Source: Siphonodentalium dalli (lineage: Eukaryota; Mollusca; Scaphopoda; Gadilida; Siphonodentaliidae). Taken from it: a stretch of 64,000 nucleotides of DNA. Location of the stretch: contig CP136069.1 of the NCBI GenBank assembly GCA_032622095.1, positions 68,345,319-68,409,318 on the forward strand, read 5' to 3'. The position numbers and the translations under genes are program-made. The stretch's first letter is position 1. Every line of letters starts with the position of its first letter. This document shows positions 1 to 10,679 of this stretch, piece after piece. Under the pieces are notes generated by a model that saw only the letters and a list, made by a program, of their open reading frames with translations, had not been told where the DNA came from and did not search any database.

Positions 1-104
1 AATTTCTGGCCACACCAAAAACTCATAATCACGATCCGATCTAATTAATTTCCGATACAGAAGACGTACAAAGGGGTCAAGAAGACCGTTGATCCTTAGT
101 ATGA

Positions 105-617
105 TCACCCCTGGTCAAGTGGTCATGCTAATATGGTATGATACTGGTGGTCCTGTTGAATTGCTGTGGTACCGTTAATAAAAATTACCGTTATCTTTTC
201 TACAGTTGTAATTTTCGCTGTGTTTGGCTAAGCCGGATCCGAGCGATTTGAAGAAAACAAAACAGCATGCGTATGAAACATTCAAGACAACATTATTTTT
301 GAAAAATATAATAACGCCTGCGGTGGTGTTTCTAAAACGACTCGAATAACCTTCTTGATTATAGTCGATTTTCAACAACTAATACAACCAGTATTAAAAA
401 TATTTCGCAATAAATATGTTTTTGAATTTTTGATACGAATAATGTTTTTTCCTGTATATAAATGTTTAGATTATCGGAACACCGGGAACAGAGTAAAAAA
501 TATAACGGTACCTTTAAATATTTGTTAACAGCATCAGTTTGCCCTAACAGCACCATAGCAATTCAGCAGGACCAAACCGCACCATAGCACATTAGCATGA
601 CCACCTGACCAGGGTGA
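105..617. mobile_element. Foldback MITE, family 1 (TCACCC...GGGTGA ends)
   Basis: The first ~75 bases (TCACCCCTGGTCAAGTGG onward) recur inverted at 540-617, ending CCACCTGACCAGGGTGA. Both arms carry AGCACATTAGCA-like and GAATTGCTATGG-like words. The middle (~180-540) is AT-rich with no convincing coding. A shorter copy of the same family is at 41990-42121. The superfamily is not assigned because no clear target duplication is visible. The right end lies only ~24 bases from the EF-hand exon at 641-687. Confidence 0.7.
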
Positions 618-640
618 TAATACATTTACAAAATACTAAC

Positions 641-687
641 CTGTGCCATGAAATTTATGTATTCCTCATAAGTGACTGAACCGCTAT
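641..687 (-). CDS. EF-hand protein, exon completing EF-hand 4
   Basis: This 47-bp exon belongs to the minus-strand EF-hand gene. It follows a good acceptor (ctttgttttttcag) and ends at donor CAG|GTTAGT. Its first two bases (AT) complete a codon with the single C left by the exon at 3173-3337, giving the EF loop D-V-D-H-S-G-S-V-T-Y-E-E. That is a canonical 12-residue calcium loop, with Asp, Asp, Ser, Gly and Glu at positions 1, 3, 5, 6 and 12. It is followed by a YINFMAQ helix. The exon ends in phase 0, so a further exon is expected downstream on the minus strand; I could not find it in bases 1-640 and it may lie outside the window. Codon phase and loop completion are seen directly. The calcium-binding role is inferred from the EF-hand family. 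Confidence 0.75.
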
Positions 688-892
688 CTGAAAAAACAAA
701 GATTATCGTGTCGTCAGTGTTAGCGCTGAAAATGCTTAACACATGTAGATGTTGCCCAACGTTACCTTATAGACGCCCTATCCGAATTGACCCTACATTA
801 GTCCAAACAATTTCTAAGTTAATTTGCACTTTACTTGGCAACAGAAAACGAAACTAAAATACCTGCAATGACCATTATCTGTATGGCAATAA

Positions 893-1935
893 CAATTGTC
901 AAAATACACACAAGAATCGACCAGTTTACGTTGAACACGTGTGCAAAAGTTCATAATGCGTAACGAACTTTGTTATCGTCCGCTTGGGGGAACAAACGCT
1001 CTTTATAAGAGACGGTCATTTGAATTTTTGCAAACTTGACAAAAATTCAAAATGTATTAAAATCATCTCATATTAAAGACATATTATGGACTTGTTCGGG
1101 TGTGTTAAAGGTACTCAACCCGTAAAGAGGGTCCCCATCTCAACAGATTCCAACAACAACAATCCGATCAGAGGGTCCTATATTACTATTTCTTTGGCTT
1201 TGGGGGTAAAAAATATTTGATTCGAGTCGAGGAACCCATCAAACAAAGCTCAGAGTTATTAGATATTGATTTTTCAAATTTGTTATGTTCTCGAGATGAG
1301 TACCAATAACTGCCGTAATCTGCTCTGGATGTGTACTCCAAATCTATTCAAACAGACAAGGATGAATAACTCTAAAATCAAGTGGTAGTTTTAACGCAAT
1401 TTTGATTGAGTACTGGGCCAGATAGTATTCCCGATAATGAAAAATAATAGATTTCTAAAATCGATATCTAACAAATCTGAGCTTTGATGGGTGACTTCCT
1501 CGACTCGAATCAAATATTTTTGACCCCCGAAGCCATTGAAATAGTAATTGAGAGGAGTTTTATCGGGTTGAGTACCTTTAAACTGTTAAGTTAGTATTCA
1601 GGCACTATGCCAACAGGAGGAATGTAGCATTCTACTAATTCGTCGAAAATCTCAAGCAAATCGGTAGGTACCACTCCATAGAAAACATCATCTGAACTAC
1701 GCTCAATTGTAAATATTTACTTCTCAAATCTGGACGCAGCTATCGGCGATAAAGTGGCGAAATCGAGAGTCATTGAATTTAGTTAATATATAATAATGAC
1801 GATGTGTGTTGTCAAAATACACACAATACTCGATAAGTTTACGTTGAACACGTGTGCAAAAGATCGTAATTCATAACGATCTTTGTTAGCTTTCGCTTGT
1901 GGGGAGTATGAACACTCTTTATATTTTTCCTATCT
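893..1935. repeat. Direct-repeat-flanked unit (TRIM-like) carrying a TTAA foldback insertion
   Basis: About 120 bases at ~893-1011 (GTCAAAATACACACAAGAAT onward) recur in the same orientation at ~1813-1925. Both end in a GAACACTCTTTATA-like or AACGCTCTTTATAA-like word. The space between holds the foldback element 1109-1577 and a second segment (1582-1800) that is repeated at 17915-18180. Short direct terminal repeats around a non-coding core resemble a TRIM or solo-LTR-like unit, but a local tandem duplication is equally possible. No primer-binding site or polypurine tract was identified. Confidence 0.5.
1109..1577. mobile_element. TTAA-type foldback element, copy 1
   Basis: The ends are inverted: TTAA then AGGTACTCAACC on the left (TTAA at 1105-1108), and GGTTGAGTACCT then TTAA on the right (1578-1581). 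The arms continue inwards for ~150 bases with shared words (GATTCGAGTCGAGGAACCCA; CAAAGCTCAGAGTTATTAGA). No transposase is visible. The related repeat at 17915-18180 lacks the insertion and has only four bases (AGAA) where this copy has TTAA-element-TTAA. That supports a 4-bp TTAA target duplication, as used by piggyBac and Kolobok transposons. Related copies: 16940-17193 (partial) and 42789-43720. Confidence 0.8.
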
Positions 1936-1939
1936 AATT

Positions 1940-3110
1940 ATTTGCTGGTATTGCACACGTACCGATGGTGGTGTTATATATGGTGTCAATGGGGACGGAG
2001 TATCTTCGTGCCCATGTCAGTTAATATACCGTACGACATTAATGGCTGTTATATACTAGTACCCTATAATATTTACATAGCATGGATGTGTTACACTAAA
2101 TTTTGTTTGGATTTCACTGTCAACTACCAATTACGTCATATATTTCATACCCCAAGAAAACACACGATAACACGTATGTGTGGTAATCATTATAGGGTAC
2201 GATATGTGGAACGGGGCATTTCAATTAAGACACGAATGTTGTTTTCAGTGTTTTTATTGAGGTACGTGTAACAACAAGGAATAATTAAATGAAACCCCAC
2301 GCAAATATCATAGAAGCACACGTTACAGTGGAGTCATGTGAAGTTTGGGATAAATTGGATAAAAACTGTAGGGCGCGCCAAAAACTATTTAGTGATGCGA
2401 GTAAAATCTAAGATGATTAAAATTTGAGATACAAGATGACCGCTGGCGCGCGCGGTCATGTTTTTAACGAATTTCGGAAAAAATCGATGGCTTCCACCTA
2501 GAGATCACCCGGAGATCCACATGACGTTTAGTGATGATCGGCTGTGTGACGTGGTCTGTTTATAGGGTGTGCCAAATGATTTAGTCATTCAAAGAGTGAC
2601 CGCTGGCAAGTTATGACTCCGATCTAGTGGTCACCCAAAGATGTTTGGTGACGATCGGATGAGGGATATGGTATGTATGATATGCCAAATTATTTCGTCA
2701 TGCAAAGAGTAAAAACGTAAAATCGGATACATCAAATTGAAGAGTAATAATACATGTCAATCTATACATGATGATATTATATAACAGGTATTATTTTTGT
2801 GTATTTTGAACCAGTTTGTGGACTTTGAAACAAATATTTGACCCCTTGATGTGAATGGAGCAGAATGTATTTACTGTATATATATGTCAGTACAGTCAGT
2901 ACCAGACTTGATCATGCATTAAATAGTGATAATTAGTTCAAGTTTAACAGACGAGTCTCCCAACCATGCAACAGACACACTTACGGTAGTATGCACATGG
3001 ACAATCACGTGATTTAAATATACCGGCAGATCTGGTTTCTATTTATGGAAGAGGTTATTTCCCCAGCAAAGTGGAGATGGCCGAATGGTTGGGAATGAAC
3101 GGGAACGTGT
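1940..3110. other. Intergenic or downstream-intron sequence
   Basis: No supported gene. Two diverged direct copies of a ~140-base segment containing GACCGCTGGC and GATCACCC/GGTCACCC are seen at ~2430-2570 and ~2600-2690. The 1942-2271 open frame has no recognisable domain. At 3118-3158 a 20-base unit (TTGTTCGCAACCTGGATACC) occurs twice in tandem. Confidence 0.4.
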
Positions 3111-3172
3111 TGTTCGCAACCTGGATACCATTGTTCGCAACCTGGATACCATTGGTGGCTGTAATTACTCAC

Positions 3173-3337
3173 GATCGACATCGAGAAGCTTGAAGAAGTA
3201 ATTGAAATCGTCCTTGCGTAGAATGTTATCATCGTCGTAATCGTGTATGTCAAACAAGTCGTTAGAGTAGGCGTGTAGTTCATGCCACTCCTTGTCCACA
3301 TGATTTACATATTCCTCGCGGCTCACCGTCATGCTCT
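3173..3337 (-). CDS. EF-hand protein, exon with EF-hand 3 and halves of loops 2 and 4
   Basis: This 165-bp minus-strand exon is bounded by acceptor tattattttattttcag and donor GATC|GTGAGT. It starts with two bases (AG) that complete a Lys codon with the A left by exon 13150-13274, giving EF loop 2: D-L-D-K-S-M-T-V-S-R-E-E. It continues EYVNHVDKEWHELHAYSNDL, then EF loop 3 (D-Y-D-D-D-N-I-L-R-K-D-D), then FNYFFKLLDVD, the start of EF loop 4. Loop 3 has Asp rather than Glu at position 12 and Asn at position 6, so its calcium affinity may be altered. The WHELH linker and the FDIHDYD...LRKDDFNYFF pattern resemble secreted EF-hand proteins that I recall from bivalve genomes and shell proteomes (from memory). 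The first ~65 bases of the exon and its acceptor are duplicated just upstream at 3396-3482. Confidence 0.85.
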
Positions 3338-3395
3338 CTGAAAATAAAATAATATAAGTCGTGACAATAAACGATATACGACATTAAGGAGCATG

Positions 3396-3482
3396 CGTGC
3401 AGTTCATGCCACTTCTTATCCACATGGTTGACATATTCCTCGCGGCTCACCGTCATGCTCTCTGAAAATAAAATAATATAAG
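3396..3482 (-). pseudogene. Partial duplicate of the EF-hand exon and its splice acceptor
   Basis: Bases 3396-3482 are a near-exact direct duplicate of 3272-3358, offset by 124 bases. They carry the same ttttattttcag acceptor and the coding start SMTVSREEYVNHVD, here followed by KKWHELHACS. The copy then runs into unrelated sequence and lacks EF loop 3 and a donor. It is an exon fragment that could compete for splicing as a cryptic acceptor but cannot encode the domain. Third-position differences (GTCAACCATGTGGATAAGAA against GTAAATCATGTGGACAAGGA) show it is not an assembly echo. Confidence 0.75.
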
Positions 3483-3544
3483 GGTGGATACACACATGCA
3501 CGTATTCTCTGTAAATGTCGTGTATTTGTCGTTTTACATGGATC

Positions 3545-3672
3545 ATACAGACCTTGTAATATGTGTCCGCTGACAACCCAATCATTGCGGCTATGTTTGA
3601 CCACAGTGAGCCAAGCTCTGAACATGCAGAGAGCCGTTGACTGAACGAAGTCGTCAGGCCGCTTAAAATAAT
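3545..3672 (-). CDS. Possible orphan exon, Death-domain-like helix pattern
   Basis: In one minus-strand frame the residues KRPDDFVQSTALCMFRAWL, followed by VVKHSRNDWVVSGHILQGLY, recall the C-terminal half of a Death domain: a Gln, an Ala-Leu-x-Met-x-x-x-Trp helix, then a short L-x-x-x-L helix. A weak acceptor (attttaag) precedes it, and AAG|GTCTGT could be a donor. A second frame over the same bases (LSACSELGSLWSNIAAMIGL) also looks Death-like, so at least one resemblance is chance. It sits inside the large EF-hand intron and does not fit that gene's phases. Low confidence. Confidence 0.2.
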
Positions 3673-3699
3673 TGTTCGCACGATAACCCAAATGTTGGA

Positions 3700-5080
3700 C
3701 TTTCTGTTTAAATCAATGTCAGTCTTCTCTTGATTTGTATACCAGTGATGGCCCCAGGATTTTCCGAACGCAGGGGCTATCATCCCCACTATGGGGGGGG
3801 GGGGGGCTATATTATCCAGGAAGCTACCGGATTGACCATTGCATATTTCCTTGACGGGTAGGGTGGGGGCATGCAGCACCCTGAGTCCTGTCATTAATAT
3901 AATATTCAGCAATTTATGCTATTCATATAATTATGAACATAGTATTACAGCTTTAAATTTGATAATACAGAAGGTGATGTTGCTGTGTGTCTTCATTCTT
4001 GGAAAAAGGTTGTCCAGCTCTACGAGTTCCCAACTATTTTCCTCTCTTGTGTTATATATGTATACGCAAAATTTACAACTAAGGAATATTTAAGTTAAAC
4101 ATATTGTACATTCATGCCCAGATAATCCCGGCTGATACATTCAACTAAATCCCTTTCGAGAACCAGCCCCTTCCCCCAATCATGGATTATGGTCCAAAAT
4201 GTTATAATTCAAGCTAAAATTGTGACAGTTAGGAAATTGTTCAACCTTTGGTTTGAGAAACATATACTGTTATGTAAATTCTGGGTGAAAATGGGGGGGG
4301 GGGGGGTGTCACTCTTTTTACTTTCAACGCTGTACCTGCTTTAATTTTCTGGCGATGTAATGGATATTTGCATGGAAATGCCAATTGAATGTTATCATAT
4401 GAGTTCGCTCTGAAACTATCCGAGGAATCTCAACGAACGGTGTTGTCTGTCTTAATCTACCAATGCTTGTTATTCAAGGCATGGGAGCACCATATCGGAT
4501 TGTTAATGGGACATTAAGGGCTTTGTGGACCCATTTTTTTCCAAAAATATTTAGAGTCCAAATAAAGGATTCTGTTCATATATATTAGTAATCATAGAAA
4601 CCATGCCCATTGATGCAACACTTTAAGAGTATACTTCATGGTGGATTATGTTAGAAATACAAAATGTGAACTTTATTGAGATTAAATTTTTTTTTTTTTT
4701 ACAGGCAATGGTCCAAGAAAAACAATGTCCATATCTAAGAATCAAATATGGGAATATTTACTGAACACTGTGATGAATGATTTACTGCAAAACAAATGAT
4801 ATACTAACTTCATAATATGGTTGAATGAGAGCCAGCAGTTTATGGGTCAACTTTCCATGGCTTATATCCAGTCTGGTGTGAATAGCTTTTAGCTGGTGTC
4901 AGGATAATCACTCATGTGGAAGTTGAGTGAGTGGTGACATACTTACTAGAAATAGTGTGATGGTCTGGTAGGGTTTGATTGAGGCTTAGCATACTATTGT
5001 CAACATAGTTCAAAGCATTACACTGGCCACTGCTTAACCCATACCTTCTATCATCCACACAGCCAATGTTTAAGCAAGTA
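3700..5080. other. Intronic sequence without supported genes
   Basis: Holds a short G tract (3790-3806), a second G tract (4293-4306), a T11 tract near 4688 and AT-rich sequence. I see no coding exon or structured repeat. Confidence 0.5.
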
Positions 5081-5142
5081 TCCACAGCATGCAGAGGGTT
5101 TCACATCACTTTAACCTGGGCAACGCCGGGTAACCCTGCTAG
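5080..5142 (+). mobile_element. Helitron-like 3' terminus
   Basis: The segment GGGCAACGCCGGGTAACCCT is followed by GCTAG and a T. Helitrons end in a short GC hairpin about ten bases before CTRR, inserted before a T. The terminal CTAG is at 5139-5142. Related ends occur at 5637-5640 and 16730-16733. The 5' end was not found, so the element is undelimited. Confidence 0.5.
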
Positions 5143-5159
5143 TATTTTATATACACCAA

Positions 5160-5640
5160 TACAATTAAATTGTGTTTGTTTGTTTGTTCGTTATCTGTCC
5201 GGCTTTGTGCGACCGAATGGGAAATGTCGCTGGATAGATGACGGCAGATGTGACCAGGGAATATATTGGATATGTGCAGTTGATCTAAGATGACTTAAAG
5301 GGGGGGGGCTAATACATTATTTTAACATATATGATACATGAAGAGCGTTTATTATCAGCTCAGACTATATGTGGGAAAATTGACACACGGACGTAATTTG
5401 ACACGGGGCATGTCGTTGGGTAGATACCGTTGACACCAGACGACTTAAATAGGCACTAATACTTAGCAATTAACTAAAGCGCGTTTATCGTCAACTTAAA
5501 ACACAGAGATAACTTTCTCCGGGGAGTGTTATGCAATAGGTGATGTTTATTTCAGGTGACTAATAATGAATTTAAATGACTGGAAAGGGAACTAATAATT
5601 TACTCATTCTCTATGCAAGCAACGCCGGGATCCCATCTAG
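5160..5640 (+). mobile_element. Second Helitron-like fragment
   Basis: Ends GCAACGCCGGGATCCCATCTAG followed by T, the same terminal pattern as at 5142. It contains TTTCTCCGGGGAGTGTTATG near 5515, shared with the Helitron-like sequence at ~16590. It is non-coding apart from a short frame (5066-5293) with no recognisable domain, and is probably a non-autonomous copy. Confidence 0.45.
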
Positions 5641-6224
5641 TTTAGTATAGTGATATATCCCCCAAAGATTAAGTAATTATTCACCAAATGATGGGTACAA
5701 AACAAAATCGCCCAACGCAGAAGGTAAATTAATAGTGGGTAAATTGTTACCCTGTATTGAGTAAAAACAGTGCCCAACAATGAGCAAAATAGGTAGTCTA
5801 GTCGTAATTCTCAGAAAAGACATTTCTAGAAGCATTTCCGAGGAAAAGTATCAAACCAACTTTTTTACCACAACTCGAAGGTGCCGAACACGAATAGACT
5901 GCCTGTCGCCCGATTGGATGAACATAGGGTTCAATAAAAGGCTTTTAAAATATTCGTGTTTTCTTCGCTGGAGGGTTGTTGATACGGCGCACCGTACTAC
6001 GTCATATGAAATGACGCAACTGGCCTTGAACTTACTCAAACTTATATACTCCTCGCGGAACGTTCAAAGCCGCGTTGTATCATGATACTTTCATCACAGT
6101 AATAATTCTGAAATATTAACATCATATAAATCAGGTACCTACGGTAAGACATTGCTGTTTTGTATATTTATCGACGATTCTCGTAAGAATTTTCTTATAG
6201 TCCGGGGGCCAATAGGGGTACCCT

Positions 6225-6640
6225 TGCACCCCCCTGTGACTTAACTTCACCCCACTCATTTTGTTCCTTATTATGTCCTTCAACTTTTAAGCAATGTTAA
6301 CAAGAAAAAAAGTGGCCGTGTAGACTCCAGACAAGATGGCGTCCATCCTGGCCGCCGTTTTTCAGATCAGACCCTAAGTAAGTTTTATGCAAATTATAGC
6401 GGGAAAATCTGGTAAAATGTATACAAATGTATATATTTTCGTGAAGTTAAGACATAATGACACTTTTTTGGCGCAAAATTGAAACTCACCCTCCAAGATG
6501 GCCGCCAAAATGGCCGCCGGAAGTATATGATGTGTTTTTCACAAATATCTTCTAGATCAGTTCATGTTGTTTGGAACTGGTTGAGTAATATGACTTTATT
6601 TTGTGTTTTGTATATTAACTGATAATTGGAGCGGCGTGTG
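6225..6640. repeat. Left arm of a large composite foldback, with ATGGCGGCC-type motifs
   Basis: Bases 6235-6355 (CTTAACTTCACCCCACTCAT, GTTAACAAGAAAA, GACAAGATGGCGTCCATCCT) match the ends of the palindrome at 51511-56518. Bases 6535-6635 (TATCTTCTAGATCAGTTCAT...ATTAACTGATAATTGGAGC) recur inverted at 11505-11600. A TCCAAGATGGCCGCCAAAAT motif pair lies at ~6492. Confidence 0.65.
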
Positions 6641-7090
6641 TGAGTACGGTATGCAGTGAGTTGCTGAATTGTCATGTGAGAGGTGTATATGCAAGTATGG
6701 AAGGTATAAGTGGTCGTGTGTGTGTGTATTGGTATATCTGGAAGGGCTCACCATTGGTGAGGTGTATATGTATACCTGGATTGACCCTATGGTCATGGGT
6801 ATGGCGAATAGGTATACATGTAGTGGCTGTATGGTCCATAGTGAGATGAATATGTATACACTGAGTGAATGTATGATCGTGAATGTGGTGAATATGTATA
6901 CATAGAGTGACTATATGGTCATGTGCCAGGTGTAGGAGTATACGTGGTGTTCATACATGGTGAATCGTGGCTGTATCGTCAGGTGTACGTGTATAAAGTG
7001 GGTGACTATATTGTCATTTGTGTGGTGTTTATGTACATATGGAATGACTGAGGTAATCGGTGGGTTGTACATGTGTACCTTGGGCGGCTA
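6640..7090. repeat. ~50-bp minisatellite, forward-oriented block
   Basis: Degenerate tandem units contain GAGGTGTATATGTATACC and TATGGTCATG. The open frames here (for example 6640-6849) are products of the repeat. The same unit occurs in the opposite orientation at 7890-9470 and 10440-10640, so the satellite forms inverted blocks around a spacer. Confidence 0.75.
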
Positions 7091-7890
7091 GTTTGAATTT
7101 TTTATTGTGAAATATACCCAACAATCAACAACAGATTAGTGGTCTGTATTCTATGTTCCTACATTGCCCGGATAGTCATAATTTAAATTGAGCATATGTT
7201 TCGATTCACTTTTCCACTATAGTATAATAGTGATAACGCGGAATTTCGTCAGGGAACGCGTAATAAATAGATCGGCATAATGTATGCCTATTTTAAATGT
7301 GATTGGCCTGATTTGTCGAGGCCAGTAGCACAATTACTATGATCCTACACATTATGTGCCAATTTTATAATTCGGCATATTATATGCCACTTAAATGAGT
7401 ATTCTGAGCACGGAATTTATAGATTCCATCATGCTGCTTATTTTATTAGAGCAGTCGATCGTATCACGCCCAAGTTTTGCACTTTGAGTCAGTGCTGTGA
7501 GCATTAATTATTTTATATTCGCATATTATATGCAACCTAGATCAGCATGACCTGCCTATATAGGCAGCGATTTCTAAGGTGGACACATCAAGTGTGAAAA
7601 TAATGATGAATGCTCCAGGATTTATGCATTGAGTACGACCAATCTGGTTAGAACCAGATAATTCCGGTCTCAGTTAATGAGCAATTCGCACATGATGCGC
7701 GGCATGATGTCGTCTGAAGCTTTGATTATGCGAGATTTGATACCGCTGCTTCTGGCCGAGCCGATAATTAATCACACATGTGGGTACCATCCCGTTACAT
7801 TACGCTTTTCACAATAACTCAAGTATATGTTAATCAATAGAGAGGTCATATCAGAGAATTCTCAATCTTGTTGGTGTTTATGTACATGGG
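7090..7890. other. Spacer between inverted satellite blocks
   Basis: AT-rich, non-coding. It contains short GGCATA...TATGCC palindromic words near 7275, 7350, 7375 and 7520. No gene seen. Confidence 0.4.
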
Positions 7891-9470
7891 GGAAACGTTA
7901 AACGTGGAAAGTGATAGCCACCCATTATCACACAGTAATTCCATATATACATAAACACCACAGACATAACAATATAGTGACCCAATGTATACACGTACAA
8001 CTGACCCATGACCACGGATGACCATACAGCCATGAGTCACAATGGAGGCACACCGTGTATACTCCTAAACATGACCCATAACCATTTAGTCACTCCTTGT
8101 ATACCCATGCATTCACCTCATCATTGGCCATATGGTAATCCCCTGTATACCTATTCTCCACACACACGGTCAAATAGACATTCAATATAAACATCAACAC
8201 CACAACAATGACCACAGAGTCACTCCAGGTATACATATGCACCTCACCAATGGCCATATAGCCACTCGCTTCATACACATACCCTCACCCATGCCACCTG
8301 GTATACTCCTTCACCTGACCTATGGCCATATAGTCACCCCGTGAGTACCTATTCAAAACATTCATACATGATCATGGTCAATCCTTGTATACATATTCAC
8401 CTCACCATTGGCCAAGTCACTCCCTGTATCCATATGTGTCACACCAAGCCGAATAGCGACAAAAGATATACTAATACAATCCAGTAAGAAAAGTCAATCC
8501 ATGTATGCATATGTACCTCATCCATGGCCATATAACAACTCTCTATATACGCACACCCCTCGCCCATCACCATATAGCAACACGTGTGTATACCCGTATA
8601 ACCTACACATGACCATACCGCCACGAGTCACCAAGCAGGGACACCAGGTATACTCATACACCTGACATGTGACCATTTAGTCACTCACTGTATAGATATT
8701 CATTACATTTATGATCATACAGTCACTCCTTGTATACCTACATGTACTAATCACACAATTGACCATACAGTCACTACATGTATACAATTCGACACGCATA
8801 GTCATATAACCACTCGATATATATATATGCAGCCCACCCTAGACTATGGAGTCACTCCAGGCATACATATACACCTCACCAACGGCCATTCAGCCCTTCC
8901 AGATATACACAAATCCTGCACACACGACTACTCATACCTTCCATACTTGCGTATACACCTCACACATGACAATTCAGCAACTCACTGTATAATCACTCAC
9001 GCCATCCATGATCATACAGCTAATCCATATACACCCACCAATGATAGTACATCCACGAGATATATAAATATATACCACATGGACACTCCCTATATACCCA
9101 CACGCTCGATAATGTCCATCCAGCTTACTCCAGGTATGCATATACACTTCGGTCATGACCGTACAGTCATTCCATGTATACCTATACACATTACCCGTAA
9201 CCATAAAATAACTACCTATTTATCCACACACCTCATCCATGATCATACAGACAACACATGTACATCCCACCCATGACCTTACAGTCACTCCATATATACA
9301 TAATCAACACATAGATGACCATGTAGCTATATCCATACACCACATCAATGTCCATACAGGCACATCGGGTGCACCCGTACTGGATAGACACAACCATACA
9401 CCATACAGTCACTCCATTCATACCGATTCACCTCACACATGAACCAGTCTGGAGTAAACTACATACCCAC
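7890..9470. repeat. ~50-bp minisatellite, reverse-oriented block
   Basis: Some thirty degenerate units of the type CCATGACCATACAGTCACTCC plus TGTATACCTATTCACCTCAC. This is the reverse complement of the block at 6640-7090. The Thr/His/Pro-rich frames (for example 8827-9276) are translations of the repeat and not genes. Confidence 0.8.
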
Positions 9471-9479
9471 ATATAAAAA

Positions 9480-10435
9480 ATAGTGGGTCTGACGACCTTT
9501 CGTTCAGTTTTCATTTCCCAAACCCGGGATTCCTTGTAATTACCGCCAATCAAAACTTAGCTCCAAGAAATGTGTGCCCCAATAAAAAACTAGTAACATG
9601 TCACGTGCTTTCGGTGTGGAAATTCCGAAGGTGTGGCTAAATGTTGTTAAAATAGTATCCATGACGTCATGTTATACCGGAAGAGAAATTCACAAATCGA
9701 CAAATAAAGTAGATTGTTGACGAGCGGTCGAAAGTTTAAAATCAAGAATCACCGGAATTTGGATTGCAGGCAACTGTAATTAGGGTACAACTGGCCAATC
9801 GTTGGAGCTAATAATACGGCTGTGTAAGGTCGGGAGGGTTTCGGTGGGGTTGGTGGTAGAATTGTGTTGCTCTTCGCTCGTTTTGGCTGCGGTGGTACTA
9901 CTGCCGGTACTGGGGAACTGATAGATCGTTTTGTTATGTCATTTAACTTTTTTTTAGTTCTGGAGTTGTTTTAGCAAATAGTCCCGACATTCATGTGTTT
10001 TTTATTCGTGGCCGTTGATTTGTGTTATTTTTTGACAACATGGTCGACAAATCGCCTGGCCAATCTAAAAAATAATTCGTTCTGAGTCCAAGAGATCCAC
10101 ATAAATTGAATTTTTTTTATAATTTCAAGAAGATCTGTCTTAGTTATTGTACATATTAATTTGGATCCCGGAAGTTAGCTGTTTCCCTTTATTGTCAGTA
10201 AAACAACCGCCGAACGAAAAGTCACAAACCCTGCAACTATTAATTCCGATTCTAAGAATCGGCTTCACAGGGTTGAAGCGGCCATGACGGCACTGGCACG
10301 TGACCATGTTTACGCCTGTCAATCACAACTAATTTCAGATTTATATTTAGTGCCGTGTGACGTAATTTGGGGGAAGCCCACTACCGTTCAGAAATGAAAA
10401 GTTGATGGGAATGCAATAGACTCAGTATCAGTATG
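9480..10435. other. Spacer with no firm gene
   Basis: No repeat structure is evident. One minus-strand run (about 9917 to 9754) reads as proline-rich peptide (VPPQPKRAKSN, LPPTPPKPSR) after a mediocre acceptor, but no partner exon was found (see rejected items). Confidence 0.35.
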
Positions 10436-10439
10436 AATC

Positions 10440-10640
10440 TGAGTGTATGTTTACATAGACTGCACATGACCATGACCTTTCTCTGTATACCTATACATCT
10501 TACCATGGACAACCCACACATAACCATATAGTCACTCCTTGTATACCTATTCACATCATTCATGACATACAATAACTCCCTGTATACCTATTCACATCAC
10601 CTATGATCATAGAGTAACTCCCTGACTACCATATTGGCAT
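10440..10640. repeat. Third block of the ~50-bp minisatellite
   Basis: Four or so units (CATATAGTCACTCCTTGTATACC, ATTCACATCA) match the 7890-9470 array. Confidence 0.75.
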
Positions 10641-10679
10641 CCACCCTGTATCCAGTTGATATTTTGTTTTATCATAATG

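Noticed and set aside
8827-9276. 149-codon Thr/His/Pro-rich frame
   Set aside because: It lies wholly within the ~50-bp satellite.
9754-9917. Proline-rich minus-strand run (PPQPKRAKSN, LPPTPPKPSR)
   Set aside because: Acceptor is weak, no partner exon or donor was found, and it lies in an intron of the EF-hand gene with incompatible phase.
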